Assembly: GCF_000968015.1 (NCBI RefSeq)
Contig: NZ_LACH01000033.1
Span: forward strand, 239 to 64,238
DNA: 64,000 nt
DNA from: Pseudomonas fluorescens
GTDB lineage: Bacteria > Pseudomonadota > Gammaproteobacteria > Pseudomonadales > Pseudomonadaceae
Direction: 5' to 3'
Part shown: piece after piece, positions 16,578 through 26,445 of the stretch
How positions within the stretch are numbered: the stretch's first letter is position 1
How the letters are laid out: every line of letters begins with the position of its first letter
Position numbers and translations under genes: made by a program
Notes under the pieces: generated by a model
The model's input: the letters and a program-made list of their open reading frames with translations, nothing else
The model's database searches: none
What the model was told of the DNA's origin: nothing

Positions 16578-19061
16578 CTAAGCCTGATCTGCCGCATCTT
16601 CACTGCGATGCAACGCGACCTGACGGATCGACAAGCGAATCTCCGCCGGCAACACTCGCTTGGCCGCGCCTTCGGCCAGTTCGCCCAGCAGTTCGTGATA
16701 GCTCAGCTTGCCGGCCTCGTCGCGTTTGAGCACGTCGAGGTCGAGCATTGTCTGGATGAAGTGGCGGAACAGGCTCTTGTCGAAGAACTCCGGGGCGTTG
16801 AGGCCATGGAGGATCGACAGGCGTTGGGCCATGACCGTGCACAGGTCTTCCAGTTCTTCGGCGCTGATGCTGTTCTGACCGCTGTTGAGCAGCAGCGAAA
16901 CCGTCATGTAGAAGCGCTGCAAGGTCTGGGCGATGCTTTTCGACAGCAGGGTCAGCAGCACGAAATGCCGCGAGCTCGGCGCCGGCCGCAGGTAGACATC
17001 ATTCTCAAAACGCAGCAGACCTTGCTCGACGAAGGCTTCGAGCCATTGGTCGATCACCGCATCCAGCTCGTCCAGCGACCAGCGAATGAACAACTCCGAT
17101 TGCAGGTACGGATACAGCGCGCGGGTGTAGCGCAGGATCTGTTCGCGGCTCATGCGCGACGCGCTCTGGAAGAAGCTCGCCAGCAACGCCGGCAAGGCGA
17201 AGATGTGCAAAACGTTGTTGCGGTAGTAGGTCATCAGGACGGCATTTTGCTCGTCCAGATACAAAATCTTGCCCAAGGCATCGCTCTGCTCGGACAGCAG
17301 ATCCATGTCCTTCACATGCTCGATCAACGCGCGGCCGTCACCTTCCGGCAGCGTGGTGTGCGGCGAATACGGGACCTTGCGCAACAGCGCCAGGTACAGA
17401 TCGAGCACGCGTGCCATAGCGCGATCATCCAGCGCGAGACGGCTGGTGGACAGCAGCGCCAGGGCCACCAGGTTGACCGGGTTGATCGCTGCCGCTTCGT
17501 TCAAATGCTGCGCGACTTTCTCGCCGAGGCGGTTGGTGGTTTCATTCAGCCAGGCCGGTTTGAACTGCGGACCGAGCTCCTGTTTACGCCAGTCCGGCTG
17601 TTCGCTGTCGAGAAATTCTGCCAGTTTGATCGGCTCGCCGAAGTTCACCGCCACCTGGCCGAAGCGTTGCTTGAGCGCGCCGATGACTTTGAAGATGTCG
17701 AAGATCGATTCCTTCTTCTTGGTCGCGCCACGCAGTTCGCCGAGGTAGGTCCGGCCTTCCAGCACACGCTCATAGCCGATGTAGACCGGGATGAAGACGA
17801 TCGGCATCCGCGACGAACGCAGGAAGCTGCGCAAGGTAATCGCCAGCATCCCGGTTTTCGGCTGCAGCATGCGCCCGGTGCGCGAACGGCCACCCTCGAC
17901 GAAGTACTCCACCGGGAAGCCTTTGGTAAACAGGGTGTGCAGGTATTCGTTGAATACCGAGGTGTAGAGCGGGTTGCCCTTGAAGGTGCGGCGCATGAAG
18001 AACGCACCGCCGCGTCGCAGCAGACCGCCGATCCCCGGCATGTTGAGGTTGATCCCGGCGGCGATGTGCGGCGGGGTCAGGCCATTGCGGAACAGCAGAT
18101 AGGACAGTAGCAGGTAGTCGATGTGGCTGCGGTGGCAGGGTACGTAGATCACTTCGTAACCCGGGGCGACGTTTTGCACGCCTTCGATGTTGTTGACCTT
18201 GATGCCGTCGTAGATCTTGTTCCAGAACCAGCTCAGCACCACTTCCATGAAGCGGATCGCTGTGTAGGTGTAGTCCGAGGCGATCTCGTTGCCATAGCGC
18301 AGGGCCTGGGCCTTGGCTTTGTCCGGGGAGATGTTCTCGCGCTCGGCTTCGTCGAGGATCGCTTGCTTGACCAGCGGCTGATTGAGCAGGCCTTTGACCA
18401 GGTTGCGGCGGTGGGAAATGTCCGGACCGATCACCGCCGCTTTCAGATTGCGGAAGTGCACCCGCAGAATTCGCTGGGCCATGCGCACGGTGCGCTCGTG
18501 GCCCTTGTTGTGGTCGATCAGTTCACGCAAATGGATCGGCGCGGAGAACTGCACTCGGGTTTTGCGCCCCAGCACGATGATGCTCAACAACCGGCGCAGG
18601 CGCCCGGTGACCGCCCAGCTGTCGGCGAAGAGCAGTTTCCACGGGCTCGATTCGCTGTCTGGCGACTGACCCCAGAACACGCTGACCGGAATGATCTGCG
18701 CATCTTCGGCGGCGTTCTGGCTCAGGGCGCTGACCAGGCGGGTCAAGGTCGGCGGTGCACCGCGCTTATCCTGACGACCCAGCCAATCAGGCTCCGGCGT
18801 GAGGTAAAAGAATGCGGCGGGCTCCATCAGCGTCCCTACCGATACCGGCAACACCGGGCGGGGCAAACCCGCCTTGCTGCACTCGGTATCGACCACGGCG
18901 AGGTCGGTCAGCGAAGGGTTTTGCAGGACGTAGAGCACCGGGCGGCTGCGGTCGAGGTTGAGGGTGAACGACGACTGATTGATCGTCTCCGAGCGAACCC
19001 AGAGATACAACAGTCGGCGCAGGGTGCCAAACACAAGACGGCGGAGCGGGGAACGGGTCAT
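16578..19061 (-). CDS. plsB: Glycerol-3-phosphate 1-O-acyltransferase PlsB
   Basis: Acylates position 1 of sn-glycerol-3-phosphate using acyl-CoA or acyl-ACP, the first step of phospholipid synthesis, at the inner membrane. The 827-aa length is typical. The HX4D catalytic motif is CHRSHID (His310, Asp315). The glycerol-phosphate-binding motif [10 protein letters not shown] and the motif [10 protein letters not shown] follow in the expected order. It stands alone on the minus strand and is divergent from the cold-shock gene across 164 bp. In P. aeruginosa plsB and the cold-shock gene are, as I recall, not neighbours, so a rearrangement boundary lies here. Confidence 0.96.
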   Translation of the reverse strand: MTRSPLRRLVFGTLRRLLYLWVRSETINQSSFTLNLDRSRPVLYVLQNPSLTDLAVVDTECSKAGLPRPVLPVSVGTLMEPAAFFYLTPEPDWLGRQDKRGAPPTLTRLVSALSQNAAEDAQIIPVSVFWGQSPDSESSPWKLLFADSWAVTGRLRRLLSIIVLGRKTRVQFSAPIHLRELIDHNKGHERTVRMAQRILRVHFRNLKAAVIGPDISHRRNLVKGLLNQPLVKQAILDEAERENISPDKAKAQALRYGNEIASDYTYTAIRFMEVVLSWFWNKIYDGIKVNNIEGVQNVAPGYEVIYVPCHRSHIDYLLLSYLLFRNGLTPPHIAAGINLNMPGIGGLLRRGGAFFMRRTFKGNPLYTSVFNEYLHTLFTKGFPVEYFVEGGRSRTGRMLQPKTGMLAITLRSFLRSSRMPIVFIPVYIGYERVLEGRTYLGELRGATKKKESIFDIFKVIGALKQRFGQVAVNFGEPIKLAEFLDSEQPDWRKQELGPQFKPAWLNETTNRLGEKVAQHLNEAAAINPVNLVALALLSTSRLALDDRAMARVLDLYLALLRKVPYSPHTTLPEGDGRALIEHVKDMDLLSEQSDALGKILYLDEQNAVLMTYYRNNVLHIFALPALLASFFQSASRMSREQILRYTRALYPYLQSELFIRWSLDELDAVIDQWLEAFVEQGLLRFENDVYLRPAPSSRHFVLLTLLSKSIAQTLQRFYMTVSLLLNSGQNSISAEELEDLCTVMAQRLSILHGLNAPEFFDKSLFRHFIQTMLDLDVLKRDEAGKLSYHELLGELAEGAAKRVLPAEIRLSIRQVALHRSEDAADQA

Positions 19062-19163
19062 ACGGCATCTGCATGAGTGAAAAAAACCGAGCGTTTGCTC
19101 GGGCGGTCGATAGTGTGCCGTATTCGCCGAAAATCGGCAAAAAAGCGCCTAAGTAAAGTTGAG

Positions 19164-19191
19164 TTGAGAGTTTTGGCGGCTGTCATATACT
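19164..19191 (+). promoter_or_regulatory. Sigma-70-type promoter of the cold-shock gene
   Basis: TTGAGA (19164-19169) and TATACT (19186-19191) are separated by 16 bp, close to consensus, and lie about 35 bp before the cold-shock ATG. A strong AAGGGGG ribosome site is at the end of the leader. Confidence 0.65.
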
Positions 19192-19225
19192 CGGCCGTTC
19201 AAAATAAAAACAAGGGGGTACTGAC

Positions 19226-19435
19226 ATGGCTACGCGCGAAACCGGCAATGTGAAGTGGTTCAACGATGCCAAGGGTTACGGATTCATTCAGCGCGAGGAC
19301 GGGGTGGACGTGTTCGTGCATTACCGCGCGATTCGCGGCGAAGGGCATCGCTCCCTGGCGGAAGGTCAGCAGGTGGAATACGGCGTGGTGACTGGCGAGA
19401 AGGGCTTGCAGGCTGAGGATGTTGTAGGTCTGTAA
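19226..19435 (+). CDS. Cold-shock domain protein (CspA family)
   Basis: A 69-aa single-stranded nucleic-acid-binding protein. Both RNP motifs are present: RNP1 as KGYGFI and RNP2 as VFVHY, with the [12 protein letters not shown] opening typical of the family. It would act as an RNA chaperone in the cytosol. It matches in size the CapB/CspD-like proteins of Pseudomonas. It is monocistronic, with a short leader, and is followed by an inverted REP pair. Which paralogue it is cannot be decided here. Confidence 0.95.
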   Translation: MATRETGNVKWFNDAKGYGFIQREDGVDVFVHYRAIRGEGHRSLAEGQQVEYGVVTGEKGLQAEDVVGL

Positions 19436-19463
19436 ACCGCATCTTACCGATCACCCAAAACCA

Positions 19464-19556
19464 CTGTGGGAGCGAGCTTGCTCGCGATGGCTTAGTAACA
19501 GTCAACATAGTTGTTGAATGTGACGGACTCATCGCGAGCAAGCTCGCTCCCACAGG
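19464..19556. repeat. REPIN: inverted REP pair after the cold-shock gene
   Basis: Arms at 19464-19490 and 19530-19556 are inverted, with a spacer of about 39 bp. The arm order is the opposite of the pairs at 4546 and 8302: CTGTGGG comes first and CACAGG last. It lies between convergent genes. Confidence 0.9.
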
Positions 19557-19571
19557 TTTTGTGTGCAGCTT

Positions 19572-19949
19572 TTAGGCAGTTTTCCAGATGATCTCTTCTT
19601 CGCCATCCGCGCTTATGCGCATCCAGCGATCCGCGGTCTCTTCACCTTCTTCCTCGACCCAGCTACCCGGTGCGCAACGCACTTCGACGTTCAGCGCGGC
19701 AAACGCTGCACGGGCGCAGGCGATGTCGTCTTCCCACGGGGTCTGGTCGCTGTCCAGGAACAGGCTGTTCCATTTGCCCACGGCTTTCGGCAGCCAGGTG
19801 ACCGACACGTTGCCGGCCTTGCACTTGTAGGTCTGGCCTTTCTGGACCCAGTCGGTGCATGGGCCCAAAGCAGTGCCGAGCCAGGCCGCGACGGCCTTGT
19901 AGTCGACGTCGGCGTCTTTCAGATAAATCTCGATATCGGGTTGGCGCAT
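19572..19949 (-). CDS. Conserved hypothetical protein (125 aa)
   Basis: No domain is recognised. The acidic protein begins MRQPDIEIYLKDADV and has GPCTDWVQKGQTYKCKAGN in the middle and a Trp-rich acidic tail (ADGEEEIIWKTA). There is no signal peptide. The ATG at 19949 is chosen because GAGGAC lies just upstream; the longer open frame starting at 20021 has no such site and includes low-complexity intergenic sequence. A homologue sits between the cold-shock gene and rlmA in P. aeruginosa, as I recall. It is probably cytosolic; function unknown. Confidence 0.78.
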   Translation of the reverse strand: MRQPDIEIYLKDADVDYKAVAAWLGTALGPCTDWVQKGQTYKCKAGNVSVTWLPKAVGKWNSLFLDSDQTPWEDDIACARAAFAALNVEVRCAPGSWVEEEGEETADRWMRISADGEEEIIWKTA

Positions 19950-20032
19950 GGATGTCCTCACTGCGGGTCTGAAAAATCCATTCGCGGATTTAGCCGGCCT
20001 ACGGCAAATGCCGAAGACCAAAAAATTAAAAA

Positions 20033-20842
20033 TTATTGAAGTACGAAGTAATCGTAGCGCATTGAAACAGTGACCTCGAACGGCTCCACCTGTTCGATGA
20101 CCGCCGCCCGGCGTTCAGCACTGGCGCGCCAGCCGTGGGGTGTCATGGCCAACAGGTTCGCCCGGTCCTGACCACTTTCCAGCGTCAGTTTGAACTCCAG
20201 GGTTTCGCTGTGTTGCAGCGCCATGCCGTCCGGCACCAAAGCCAGATGCTTGTCGTCGGTGTACTCACGCACTTCATCGTAAAGCCGCTCGCGCAATTCC
20301 ATCAGATGGCCGCTGGTGGGTCCGACTTTCATCAAGCCACCACCGGGGCTGAGCAGGCGCTTGGCTTCCTCCCAGTCCAGCGGGCTGAAGACGCTGGCGA
20401 GAAACTGGCAGCTGCCGGAGGCCAGCGGCACCCGCGCCATGCTGGCGATCAACCAGGTCAGCTGCGGGTTGCGTTTGCAGGCGCGTTTGACGGCTTCCCG
20501 GGAGATGTCCAGCGCGTAACCGTCGGCGTTCGGCAAGGCCTCGGCGATTTGCGCGGTGTAGTAACCCTCGCCACAACCGATGTCCAGCCAGCGCTGCGGC
20601 GCGTATTGCGCCGCCAGTTCGGCCAGACGCTTGGCCACTGGTGCGTAATGACCAGCGTTCAAAAAGTCGCGTCGGGCTTCGACCATCGCCAGGTTATCCC
20701 CAGGGTCGCGGCTGTTCTTGTGCTGCACCGGCAACAGGTTCAGGTAACCCTGGCGCGCACGGTCGAAACGATGCCCGGCGGGGCAGGCCACGCCGTTGTC
20801 CACCGCGTTCAGCGGTTCGCTGCAGATCGGGCAGGCGAGCAT
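20033..20842 (-). CDS. rlmA: 23S rRNA (guanine745-N1)-methyltransferase family protein
   Basis: Methylates N1 of G745 in helix 35 of 23S rRNA (RlmA-I, formerly RrmA). The 269-aa protein has the N-terminal zinc site C4-x2-C7...C20-x3-H24 followed by the RFDRARQGYLNLL segment of the family, then a SAM domain with motif I WLDIGCGEGYYT near residue 93. Its ATG shares a base with the dapE stop (TGATG), so it is translationally coupled to dapE. That order is conserved in P. aeruginosa. Low uncertainty remains between the RlmA subtypes. Confidence 0.92.
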   Translation of the reverse strand: MLACPICSEPLNAVDNGVACPAGHRFDRARQGYLNLLPVQHKNSRDPGDNLAMVEARRDFLNAGHYAPVAKRLAELAAQYAPQRWLDIGCGEGYYTAQIAEALPNADGYALDISREAVKRACKRNPQLTWLIASMARVPLASGSCQFLASVFSPLDWEEAKRLLSPGGGLMKVGPTSGHLMELRERLYDEVREYTDDKHLALVPDGMALQHSETLEFKLTLESGQDRANLLAMTPHGWRASAERRAAVIEQVEPFEVTVSMRYDYFVLQ

Positions 20843-21993
20843 CAGGCGAGCAACTTGATCAGGGTCTGGTAGTAAATTTCAGTCAGCACGTCGAGGTCGG
20901 CAGCCAGCACACGCTCGTTGACCTGGTGGATCGTCGCGTTGACCGGGCCCAGTTCAACCACCTGAGTACCCATGGTCGCAATGAAGCGCCCGTCGGAGGT
21001 GCCACCGCTGGTGGAGGCTTTGGTTTCACGACCGGTGATGTCCTTGATGCTCGACGCAACGGCATCCAGCAACGCACCCGGTTCGGTGAGGAACGGCAGG
21101 CCGGACAACGCCCAGTCGATGTGCCAGTCCAGGCCATGCTTGTCGAGGATGTCAGCGACGCGCTTTTGCAGGCCTTCCACGGTCGATTCGGTAGAGAAGC
21201 GGAAGTTGAACACCGCCACCAGATCACCCGGGATCACGTTGGTCGCGCCAGTGCCGGAGTTCACGTTGGAGATCTGGAAACTGGTCGGCGGGAAGAAATC
21301 GTTGCCGTGGTCCCAGTGCTCGGCGGCCAGTTCGGCCAGCGCCGGGGCAGCGAGGTGGATCGGGTTTTTCGCCAGGTGCGGATAGGCCACGTGACCTTGC
21401 ACGCCGCGCACAGTCAGCTTGGCACCGAGGGAGCCGCGACGGCCGTTCTTGACCACGTCACCCACCAGGGTGGTGCTCGACGGTTCGCCGACGATGCACC
21501 AGTCCAGACGCTCCTTACGGGCGGCAAGGCGTTCGATCACCGCTTTGGTGCCGTGGTGCGCCGGGCCTTCTTCGTCGCTGGTGATCAGGAAAGCGACCTT
21601 GCCCTTGTGATCCGGGTAGTCGGTGACGAAACGCTCGGCCGCCACGGTCATGGAAGCGAGGCTGCCTTTCATGTCCGCCGCGCCACGGCCGCAGAGCATG
21701 CCGTGTTCGTCGATTACTGCGTTGAACGGGTCGATCTGCCAGGCAGTCACCGGGCCGGTCGGCACCACGTCGGTGTGACCGGCGAAGCACAGTACCGGAC
21801 CGTCGTGTTTACCGTGGGTGGCCCAGAAGTTATCCACATCTTCGATGCGCATTGGCTCAAGCGCAAAACCGGCATCGCCCAGGCGCTGCATCATCTGCTT
21901 CTGGCAATCGGCGTCGACCGGCGTCACGGACGGACGGCGGATCAGGTCGATGGCGAGTTGAAGGGTCGGCGAAAGGTCGGCGTGGGCCGTCAT
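20842..21993 (-). CDS. dapE: Succinyl-diaminopimelate desuccinylase
   Basis: Hydrolyses N-succinyl-LL-diaminopimelate to LL-DAP and succinate in the lysine/meso-DAP branch, which feeds peptidoglycan. The 383-aa M20-family di-zinc enzyme shows [12 protein letters not shown] (metal His), [11 protein letters not shown] (bridging Asp region) and SDEEGPA (catalytic Glu). I place the start at the ATG at 21993 (MTAHADLS) because it gives the usual length; the frame stays open six codons further. It is upstream of and coupled to rlmA. The pathway partners dapD and dapC are 6 and 10 kb away. Confidence 0.96.
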   Translation of the reverse strand: MTAHADLSPTLQLAIDLIRRPSVTPVDADCQKQMMQRLGDAGFALEPMRIEDVDNFWATHGKHDGPVLCFAGHTDVVPTGPVTAWQIDPFNAVIDEHGMLCGRGAADMKGSLASMTVAAERFVTDYPDHKGKVAFLITSDEEGPAHHGTKAVIERLAARKERLDWCIVGEPSSTTLVGDVVKNGRRGSLGAKLTVRGVQGHVAYPHLAKNPIHLAAPALAELAAEHWDHGNDFFPPTSFQISNVNSGTGATNVIPGDLVAVFNFRFSTESTVEGLQKRVADILDKHGLDWHIDWALSGLPFLTEPGALLDAVASSIKDITGRETKASTSGGTSDGRFIATMGTQVVELGPVNATIHQVNERVLAADLDVLTEIYYQTLIKLLA

Positions 21994-22031
21994 GGAAAAC
22001 TCCGAAAACATGAAATATGGGCGCGGACTGA

Positions 22032-22133
22032 CTGTAGGAGTGAGACCGGCTTGCCGGCGATGGCGGTATGTCAGTCAACGTAACCATTGATTGTTACACC
22101 GCTATCGCCGGCAAGCCGGTCTCACTCCTACAG
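22032..22133. repeat. REPIN of a second sequence family (GACCGGCTTGCCGGC core)
   Basis: Arms at 22032-22067 and 22098-22133 are inverted over about 36 bp each with a 30-bp spacer. The ends read CTGTAGGAGTGAG, and the inner palindrome is CCGGCTTGCCGG rather than GCGAGCTTGCTCGC. It lies upstream of dapE and downstream of ndvB. Confidence 0.9.
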
Positions 22134-22189
22134 GAACTGGGTCGGGTCAATGAACCGTACTCCGCCAAGCCCCGCAAAATGGCGGTTAT

Positions 22190-22223
22190 CTTAAAGCAAA
22201 ACGGCGGCCATTGGCCGCCGTTT
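22190..22223 (-). terminator. Rho-independent terminator of ndvB
   Basis: AAACGGCGGCCA (22199-22210) and TGGCCGCCGTTT (22212-22223) form a near-perfect long stem. On the minus strand the stem is followed by TTTTGCTTT, as expected of an intrinsic terminator 17 bp after the ndvB stop. Confidence 0.85.
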
Positions 22224-22240
22224 AGTGCATCTGGAACGAT

Positions 22241-24832
22241 TTAGACCGCCGGTGCCGTCTCGCCCTCGACCGCCGGTTTCGGCAGCGAAGACAAGAACGC
22301 CATGATCAGCGCTGCCAGGTACGGCAATGATTGCACGAGCAACATCGTCACCCAGAAGCGCATGTCGTTGCTTGGCAGGCCGTTCACCAGGAAAATCCCC
22401 AGCGCCGCGCTCCACAACAGCAGCATGATGAACATTTCTTCGCGAGCTTCCGAAATCGCCACCCAGAAGCCGTGGTTATCGGCGTTTTTCGGGGTGCGGA
22501 AGAACGGAATGCTGCTGGTGAAGAAGCCGTACAACACCGCTTTGGCGATGGTGTGCGACAACGCCAACCCGGCCAGTGCCGCGCAGAACGCGTCCTTCAG
22601 GTTGACCCCGACCGCACGGCGGTAGAGGAAGATGATCTTGCCAACCTTGAACACGAACAGTGCCAATGGCGGGATCGCGAAAATCAGCAACGGTGGATCG
22701 ACCCGCTGCGGCACGATGATCATCGCCGACGACCACAACAGGGCGCCCACGGTGAAGAAGATGTTCATGCCGTCCGCCACCCACGGCAACCAGCCCGCGA
22801 GGAAGTGATAACGCTGGCCCCGGGTCAGCTCGGTGTCCTTGCCGCGCAGCAAACTGGCGGTGTGGCGCTTGATGATCTGAATCGCACCGTAAGCCCAGCG
22901 GAAACGCTGTTTCTTGAAGTCGATAAAGGTATCGGGCATCAGGCCTTTGCCGTAGCTGGTGTGGTAATACGCCGCTGACAAGCCTTTTTCGAACACACGC
23001 AGACCCAGCTCGGCGTCTTCACAGATGCACCAGTCAGCCCAGCCCAGTTCCTCGAGCACCGAGCGCCGGGTCATGGTCATGGTGCCGTGCTGGATGATCG
23101 CGTCACGGTCGTTACGGGTAACCATGCCGATGTGGAAGAAACCTTTGTATTCCGCGTAGCAGAGCTTCTTGAAGGTGCTTTCGTTCTGGTCGCGATAATC
23201 CTGCGGCGACTGCACCACAGCGATTTTCGGATCGGCGAAGTGCGGCACCATGTGTTTGAGCCAGTTCGGGTCGACGCAGTAGTCTGAGTCGATCACCGCA
23301 ATCACTTCGGCATCCTTGGCGGTGTGCGGAATCAGGTAATTCAACGCGCCGCCCTTGAAACCGGCCAACGGTGCAACGTGGAAGAACTTGAAGCGCGGGC
23401 CGAGGGTTTCGCAATAATCGCGCACCGGTTCCCAGACCGCCGGGTCCTTGGTGTTGTTGTCGATGATCAGGACTTCGAAATCCGGATAGTCGAGGTTGGC
23501 CAGGGCGTTGAGGGTCTGTTTGACCATCTCCGGCGGTTCGTTGTAGCAAGGTACGTGAATCGAGACTTTCGGTCGGTAGTCCGAATCGCCCACCACCGGC
23601 AGGAATTCACGCCGACGCTTGTGGGTCCAGACTGCTTCGGCCAGTTCATGGGCCTCGGTCAGCAGCACGATAAACACCCCGAGTGCGCCGAGTGCGAGCA
23701 AGAAGCCCACCGTCAGGCTGAACCAGGTGCTGTATTGCTGGCTGTAGTCGTAACCGATCCACACCAGCACCGAACCACAGAGGAACGCGATGAAGGTCAG
23801 GAAGGTTCGGCCACGTTGACGCAAGGCCGAGCCGTCGATCATCAACAGAGTCAGGGACAGCAGAGCCAACACCACCGAACCGATGGCCAGCACGCGCCAT
23901 TGCGGGATCGCGACGACCGGGCCTTCAAAGTTGAATTTCTGCTGGCGCGCGGCGTTGAACACGCCCCAGTAAGCGCCCACGGAACCTTCGTCACTGGCCT
24001 TCCACGGTTGGTCAAAAGCTTCGATCACGAAGTAGTTGAAGCCCTGGCGATTGAGCTTGTTGACCAAGGTCCGCAGATAAATCGCCTGGTCTGCCGGCGA
24101 CGCGTCGGCGCCACCGCGCATACGGCCGTTGCTCGGCCAGCCAACCTCCGACAGCAGCAGCGGTTTTTTCGGGAACATCTTTTTCAGATCACGGGCCCGG
24201 TCGAGTACGAACTGCCCGGACTGCTCCATCGGAACATGTTCCCAGTACGGCAGGACGTGGGCGGCGATCAGGTCGACGTGCTTGGCCAGGCTCGGGTTTT
24301 CTTCCCAGACGTGCCATTGCTCGGAGGTCGTCACTGGTACTTTCACTGCCGCGCGGACACGATCAAGGATCACGCTCAGTTCGGCGGCGGTGATTTCCTT
24401 ACGGAAGATCGCCTCGTTACCGACCACCACGCGAACCACGCTGCGGGAGGTATTGGCCAGGTCAATAGCGCGCAGGATTTCACGCTCGTTGCGCTCCTGG
24501 TCCGGGCTGATCCAGATACCCAGCGTCACGCGCAAACCGAATTCTTCGGCGAGCTTGGGAATATCACCCAGGCTGCCATCGACCGAGTAAGTACGGATGT
24601 TGTCCGTCAGCTTGCTCATGATCTCCAGATCGCGACGCATTTCATCGTCGGTCGGGTATTGCTCTTTTTGTGGGTACTGCCCTTGCTGGAACGGCGAGTA
24701 CGAAAAGCCGGAGATCTGTTCAGGCCAGTTGGGGGCGGTGACCGGGCGATTGATCAGCGCCCAGAAGCCGGTAAACAAGGCTGCGATGGCGAGCACCACG
24801 ACCAGGTTGAGTCCAAATTTACGCGATGACAT
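22241..24832 (-). CDS. ndvB: Beta-glucan glucosyltransferase NdvB-like (GH17 + GT2 fusion)
   Basis: Predicted to build and remodel periplasmic beta-glucans. The 863-aa protein has TM1 (about 9-28), a GH17-like periplasmic domain (about 35-300) with candidate catalytic Glu140 (VGNEAI) and Glu229 (LLSEVGW), two to three TM segments (about 310-390), and a family-2 glycosyltransferase domain with DSDY (515-518), ED (605-606) and QRFRW (642-646). Further TM segments follow at the C-terminus. In P. aeruginosa NdvB makes cyclic beta-1,3-glucans tied to biofilm drug tolerance and lies next to dapE, as here. The start at 24832 puts TM1 directly after MSSRKF. Confidence 0.92.
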   Translation of the reverse strand: MSSRKFGLNLVVVLAIAALFTGFWALINRPVTAPNWPEQISGFSYSPFQQGQYPQKEQYPTDDEMRRDLEIMSKLTDNIRTYSVDGSLGDIPKLAEEFGLRVTLGIWISPDQERNEREILRAIDLANTSRSVVRVVVGNEAIFRKEITAAELSVILDRVRAAVKVPVTTSEQWHVWEENPSLAKHVDLIAAHVLPYWEHVPMEQSGQFVLDRARDLKKMFPKKPLLLSEVGWPSNGRMRGGADASPADQAIYLRTLVNKLNRQGFNYFVIEAFDQPWKASDEGSVGAYWGVFNAARQQKFNFEGPVVAIPQWRVLAIGSVVLALLSLTLLMIDGSALRQRGRTFLTFIAFLCGSVLVWIGYDYSQQYSTWFSLTVGFLLALGALGVFIVLLTEAHELAEAVWTHKRRREFLPVVGDSDYRPKVSIHVPCYNEPPEMVKQTLNALANLDYPDFEVLIIDNNTKDPAVWEPVRDYCETLGPRFKFFHVAPLAGFKGGALNYLIPHTAKDAEVIAVIDSDYCVDPNWLKHMVPHFADPKIAVVQSPQDYRDQNESTFKKLCYAEYKGFFHIGMVTRNDRDAIIQHGTMTMTRRSVLEELGWADWCICEDAELGLRVFEKGLSAAYYHTSYGKGLMPDTFIDFKKQRFRWAYGAIQIIKRHTASLLRGKDTELTRGQRYHFLAGWLPWVADGMNIFFTVGALLWSSAMIIVPQRVDPPLLIFAIPPLALFVFKVGKIIFLYRRAVGVNLKDAFCAALAGLALSHTIAKAVLYGFFTSSIPFFRTPKNADNHGFWVAISEAREEMFIMLLLWSAALGIFLVNGLPSNDMRFWVTMLLVQSLPYLAALIMAFLSSLPKPAVEGETAPAV

Positions 24833-25109
24833 AGCTATTTCGGGTTCCAAAGGCTGTGGAACGAAGGAACGGGTGGCTACCGCCAAGGGGCGCGCATCCT
24901 ACACCGGGCGTTCACTGACCGTACAGCGGACAGGGAAATGCCGGACGTTGGGCAATCCAACTCGGCTTAAGTTCTTTCGTTGGACCTTGTAGGTTAAATC
25001 TTGGTTCTGTGTAGGCTGAATAATGAGATCAAGACGCCCGTTCATAGCCCAAAGATGCTCTTGGCCGCTGACGGCCCTATAATGCGCGCCGGTTTTTGGG
25101 GTAATGGTC
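24833..25109. promoter_or_regulatory. Divergent ndvB/tcdA intergenic region with a -10 box
   Basis: A perfect TATAAT is at 25078-25083, 26 bp before the tcdA ATG; no good -35 accompanies it. Nothing repeated or coding stands out in the remaining 200 bp, which must hold the ndvB promoter. Confidence 0.45.
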
Positions 25110-25922
25110 ATGAGTACAGAAGATCCGCGGTTTGCAGGCATCGCCCGTTTGTATGGCATCGAAGGGCTTGAGCGCTTGCGCGCGGCCCACGTGGCGATCG
25201 TCGGCGTCGGTGGCGTCGGTTCCTGGGCGGCGGAAGCCGTCGCCCGTTGCGGCGTTGGCGAGATTTCGCTGTTTGACCTGGACGACGTCTGCGTCAGCAA
25301 CGCCAACCGTCAGTTGCACGCGCTGGACAGCACCGTCGGCAAACCCAAGGTTGACGTGATGGCCGAGCGCCTGCGCGGGATCAACCCGGACTGCACCGTG
25401 CACGCAGTGGCGGATTTCGTCACCCGCGAGACCATGGCCGAGTACATCACGCCGAACATCGACTGCGTCATTGATTGCATCGACAGCGTGAATGCCAAGG
25501 CGGCGCTGATTGCCTGGTGCAAGCGTCGCAAGATTCAGATCATCACCACCGGCGGTGCGGGCGGGCAGATTGATCCGACGTTGATTCAGGTCTGCGATTT
25601 GAACCGGACCTTCAATGATCCGTTGGCCTCGAAAGTGCGCTCGACCTTGCGCCGGGATTACAACTTCTCACGCACCGTGACCCGCCATTACAGCGTGCCG
25701 TGCGTGTTTTCCACTGAACAACTGCGCTACCCGAAACCGGATGGCAGCATTTGCTTGCAGAAGAGTTTTGTCGGCGATGGTGTGAAGCTCGACTGCGCCG
25801 GAGGGTTCGGTGCGGTGATGATGGTGACGGCGACGTTTGGCATGGTCGCGGCGACCAAGGCTGTGGATAAGATTGTTGCCGGGGTACGGCGCCCTTCGGA
25901 TCGGGTCAAACCTGAGGTTTGA
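25110..25922 (+). CDS. tcdA: tRNA threonylcarbamoyladenosine dehydratase
   Basis: ATP-dependent cyclisation of t6A37 to ct6A37 in tRNA. The 270-aa E1-like/ThiF-fold protein has the nucleotide motif GVGGVG (residues 32-37), the FDLDDVCVSNANRQ segment that binds ATP-Mg, and the family-typical TTGGAGGQIDPT and HYSVPCVFSTE stretches. I prefer the ATG at 25110 over that at 25104 because GGGG lies eight bases before it. Convergent with csdE across a REP pair. In E. coli tcdA (csdL) sits next to csdA-csdE, which supply sulfur-relay activity needed for ct6A. Confidence 0.93.
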   Translation: MSTEDPRFAGIARLYGIEGLERLRAAHVAIVGVGGVGSWAAEAVARCGVGEISLFDLDDVCVSNANRQLHALDSTVGKPKVDVMAERLRGINPDCTVHAVADFVTRETMAEYITPNIDCVIDCIDSVNAKAALIAWCKRRKIQIITTGGAGGQIDPTLIQVCDLNRTFNDPLASKVRSTLRRDYNFSRTVTRHYSVPCVFSTEQLRYPKPDGSICLQKSFVGDGVKLDCAGGFGAVMMVTATFGMVAATKAVDKIVAGVRRPSDRVKPEV

Positions 25923-25940
25923 TGGGTGTGGCTGATGGCC

Positions 25941-26038
25941 TCATCGCGAGCAAGCTCGCTCCCACATTGGATCTGCGTCGGATGCAAAATCGAGGTTCAC
26001 CTCAAATCAAATGTGGGAGCGAGCTTGCTCGCGATGGC
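25941..26038. repeat. REPIN between convergent tcdA and csdE
   Basis: Arms at 25941-25970 and 26010-26038 are inverted with a 39-bp spacer, core GGGAGCGAGCTTGCTCGC. The right arm stops two bases before the csdE stop codon, so the repeat touches the gene end and may terminate both genes. Confidence 0.9.
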
Positions 26039-26040
26039 GA

Positions 26041-26445
26041 TTAACCGGCCAACTCACGCATCCGCTGTAACACCGCATTCAAGCCATTGCTACGGGACTG
26101 GGACAACTGGCGACCCAGGCCCAACTGATTAAACCACTCCGGCAAATCCACTTGCTGCAACTCAACCGCCGACAACCCGTTAACCCGCGCCAACAGCAAC
26201 GCCACCAACCCACGAATCAACCGCGCATCGCTGCTGGCGCTGAATTGCCAGTGCCCGTCCTGCAACGTGCCGACCAACCACACCTGGCTTTCACAGCCAT
26301 GCACGCGGTTGGTGTCACTCTTATCCACATCACTCAACGCGGGCAGACGGTCGCCCCATTGCATCAACAGCCGCGCCCGTTGTTCCCAGCCGGCAGCCTT
26401 CTGAAAAGTCTCCAGCGCCGTAGCCGCATCGGCAGGCAAGTTCAT
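26041..26445 (-). CDS. csdE: SufE/CsdE family sulfur acceptor
   Basis: Accepts persulfide sulfur from the adjacent cysteine desulfurase. The 134-aa SufE-fold protein carries the acceptor Cys51 in VHGCESQVWL and the family opening ETFQKAAGWEQRARLLMQWGD. Its ATG overlaps the desulfurase stop (ATGA at 26442-26445), indicating translational coupling. Adjacency to tcdA argues for CsdE rather than SufE of the suf operon, since no sufBCD genes are nearby. Confidence 0.92.
   Translation of the reverse strand: MNLPADAATALETFQKAAGWEQRARLLMQWGDRLPALSDVDKSDTNRVHGCESQVWLVGTLQDGHWQFSASSDARLIRGLVALLLARVNGLSAVELQQVDLPEWFNQLGLGRQLSQSRSNGLNAVLQRMRELAG

Noticed and set aside
16551..18110. A 519-codon plus-strand frame opposite plsB
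   Set aside because: Antisense shadow with Gln/Arg/His-rich low-information translation; plsB motifs are on the other strand.
23324..24829. A 501-codon plus-strand frame opposite ndvB
   Set aside because: Antisense to a well-supported glycosyltransferase; no recognisable domain.
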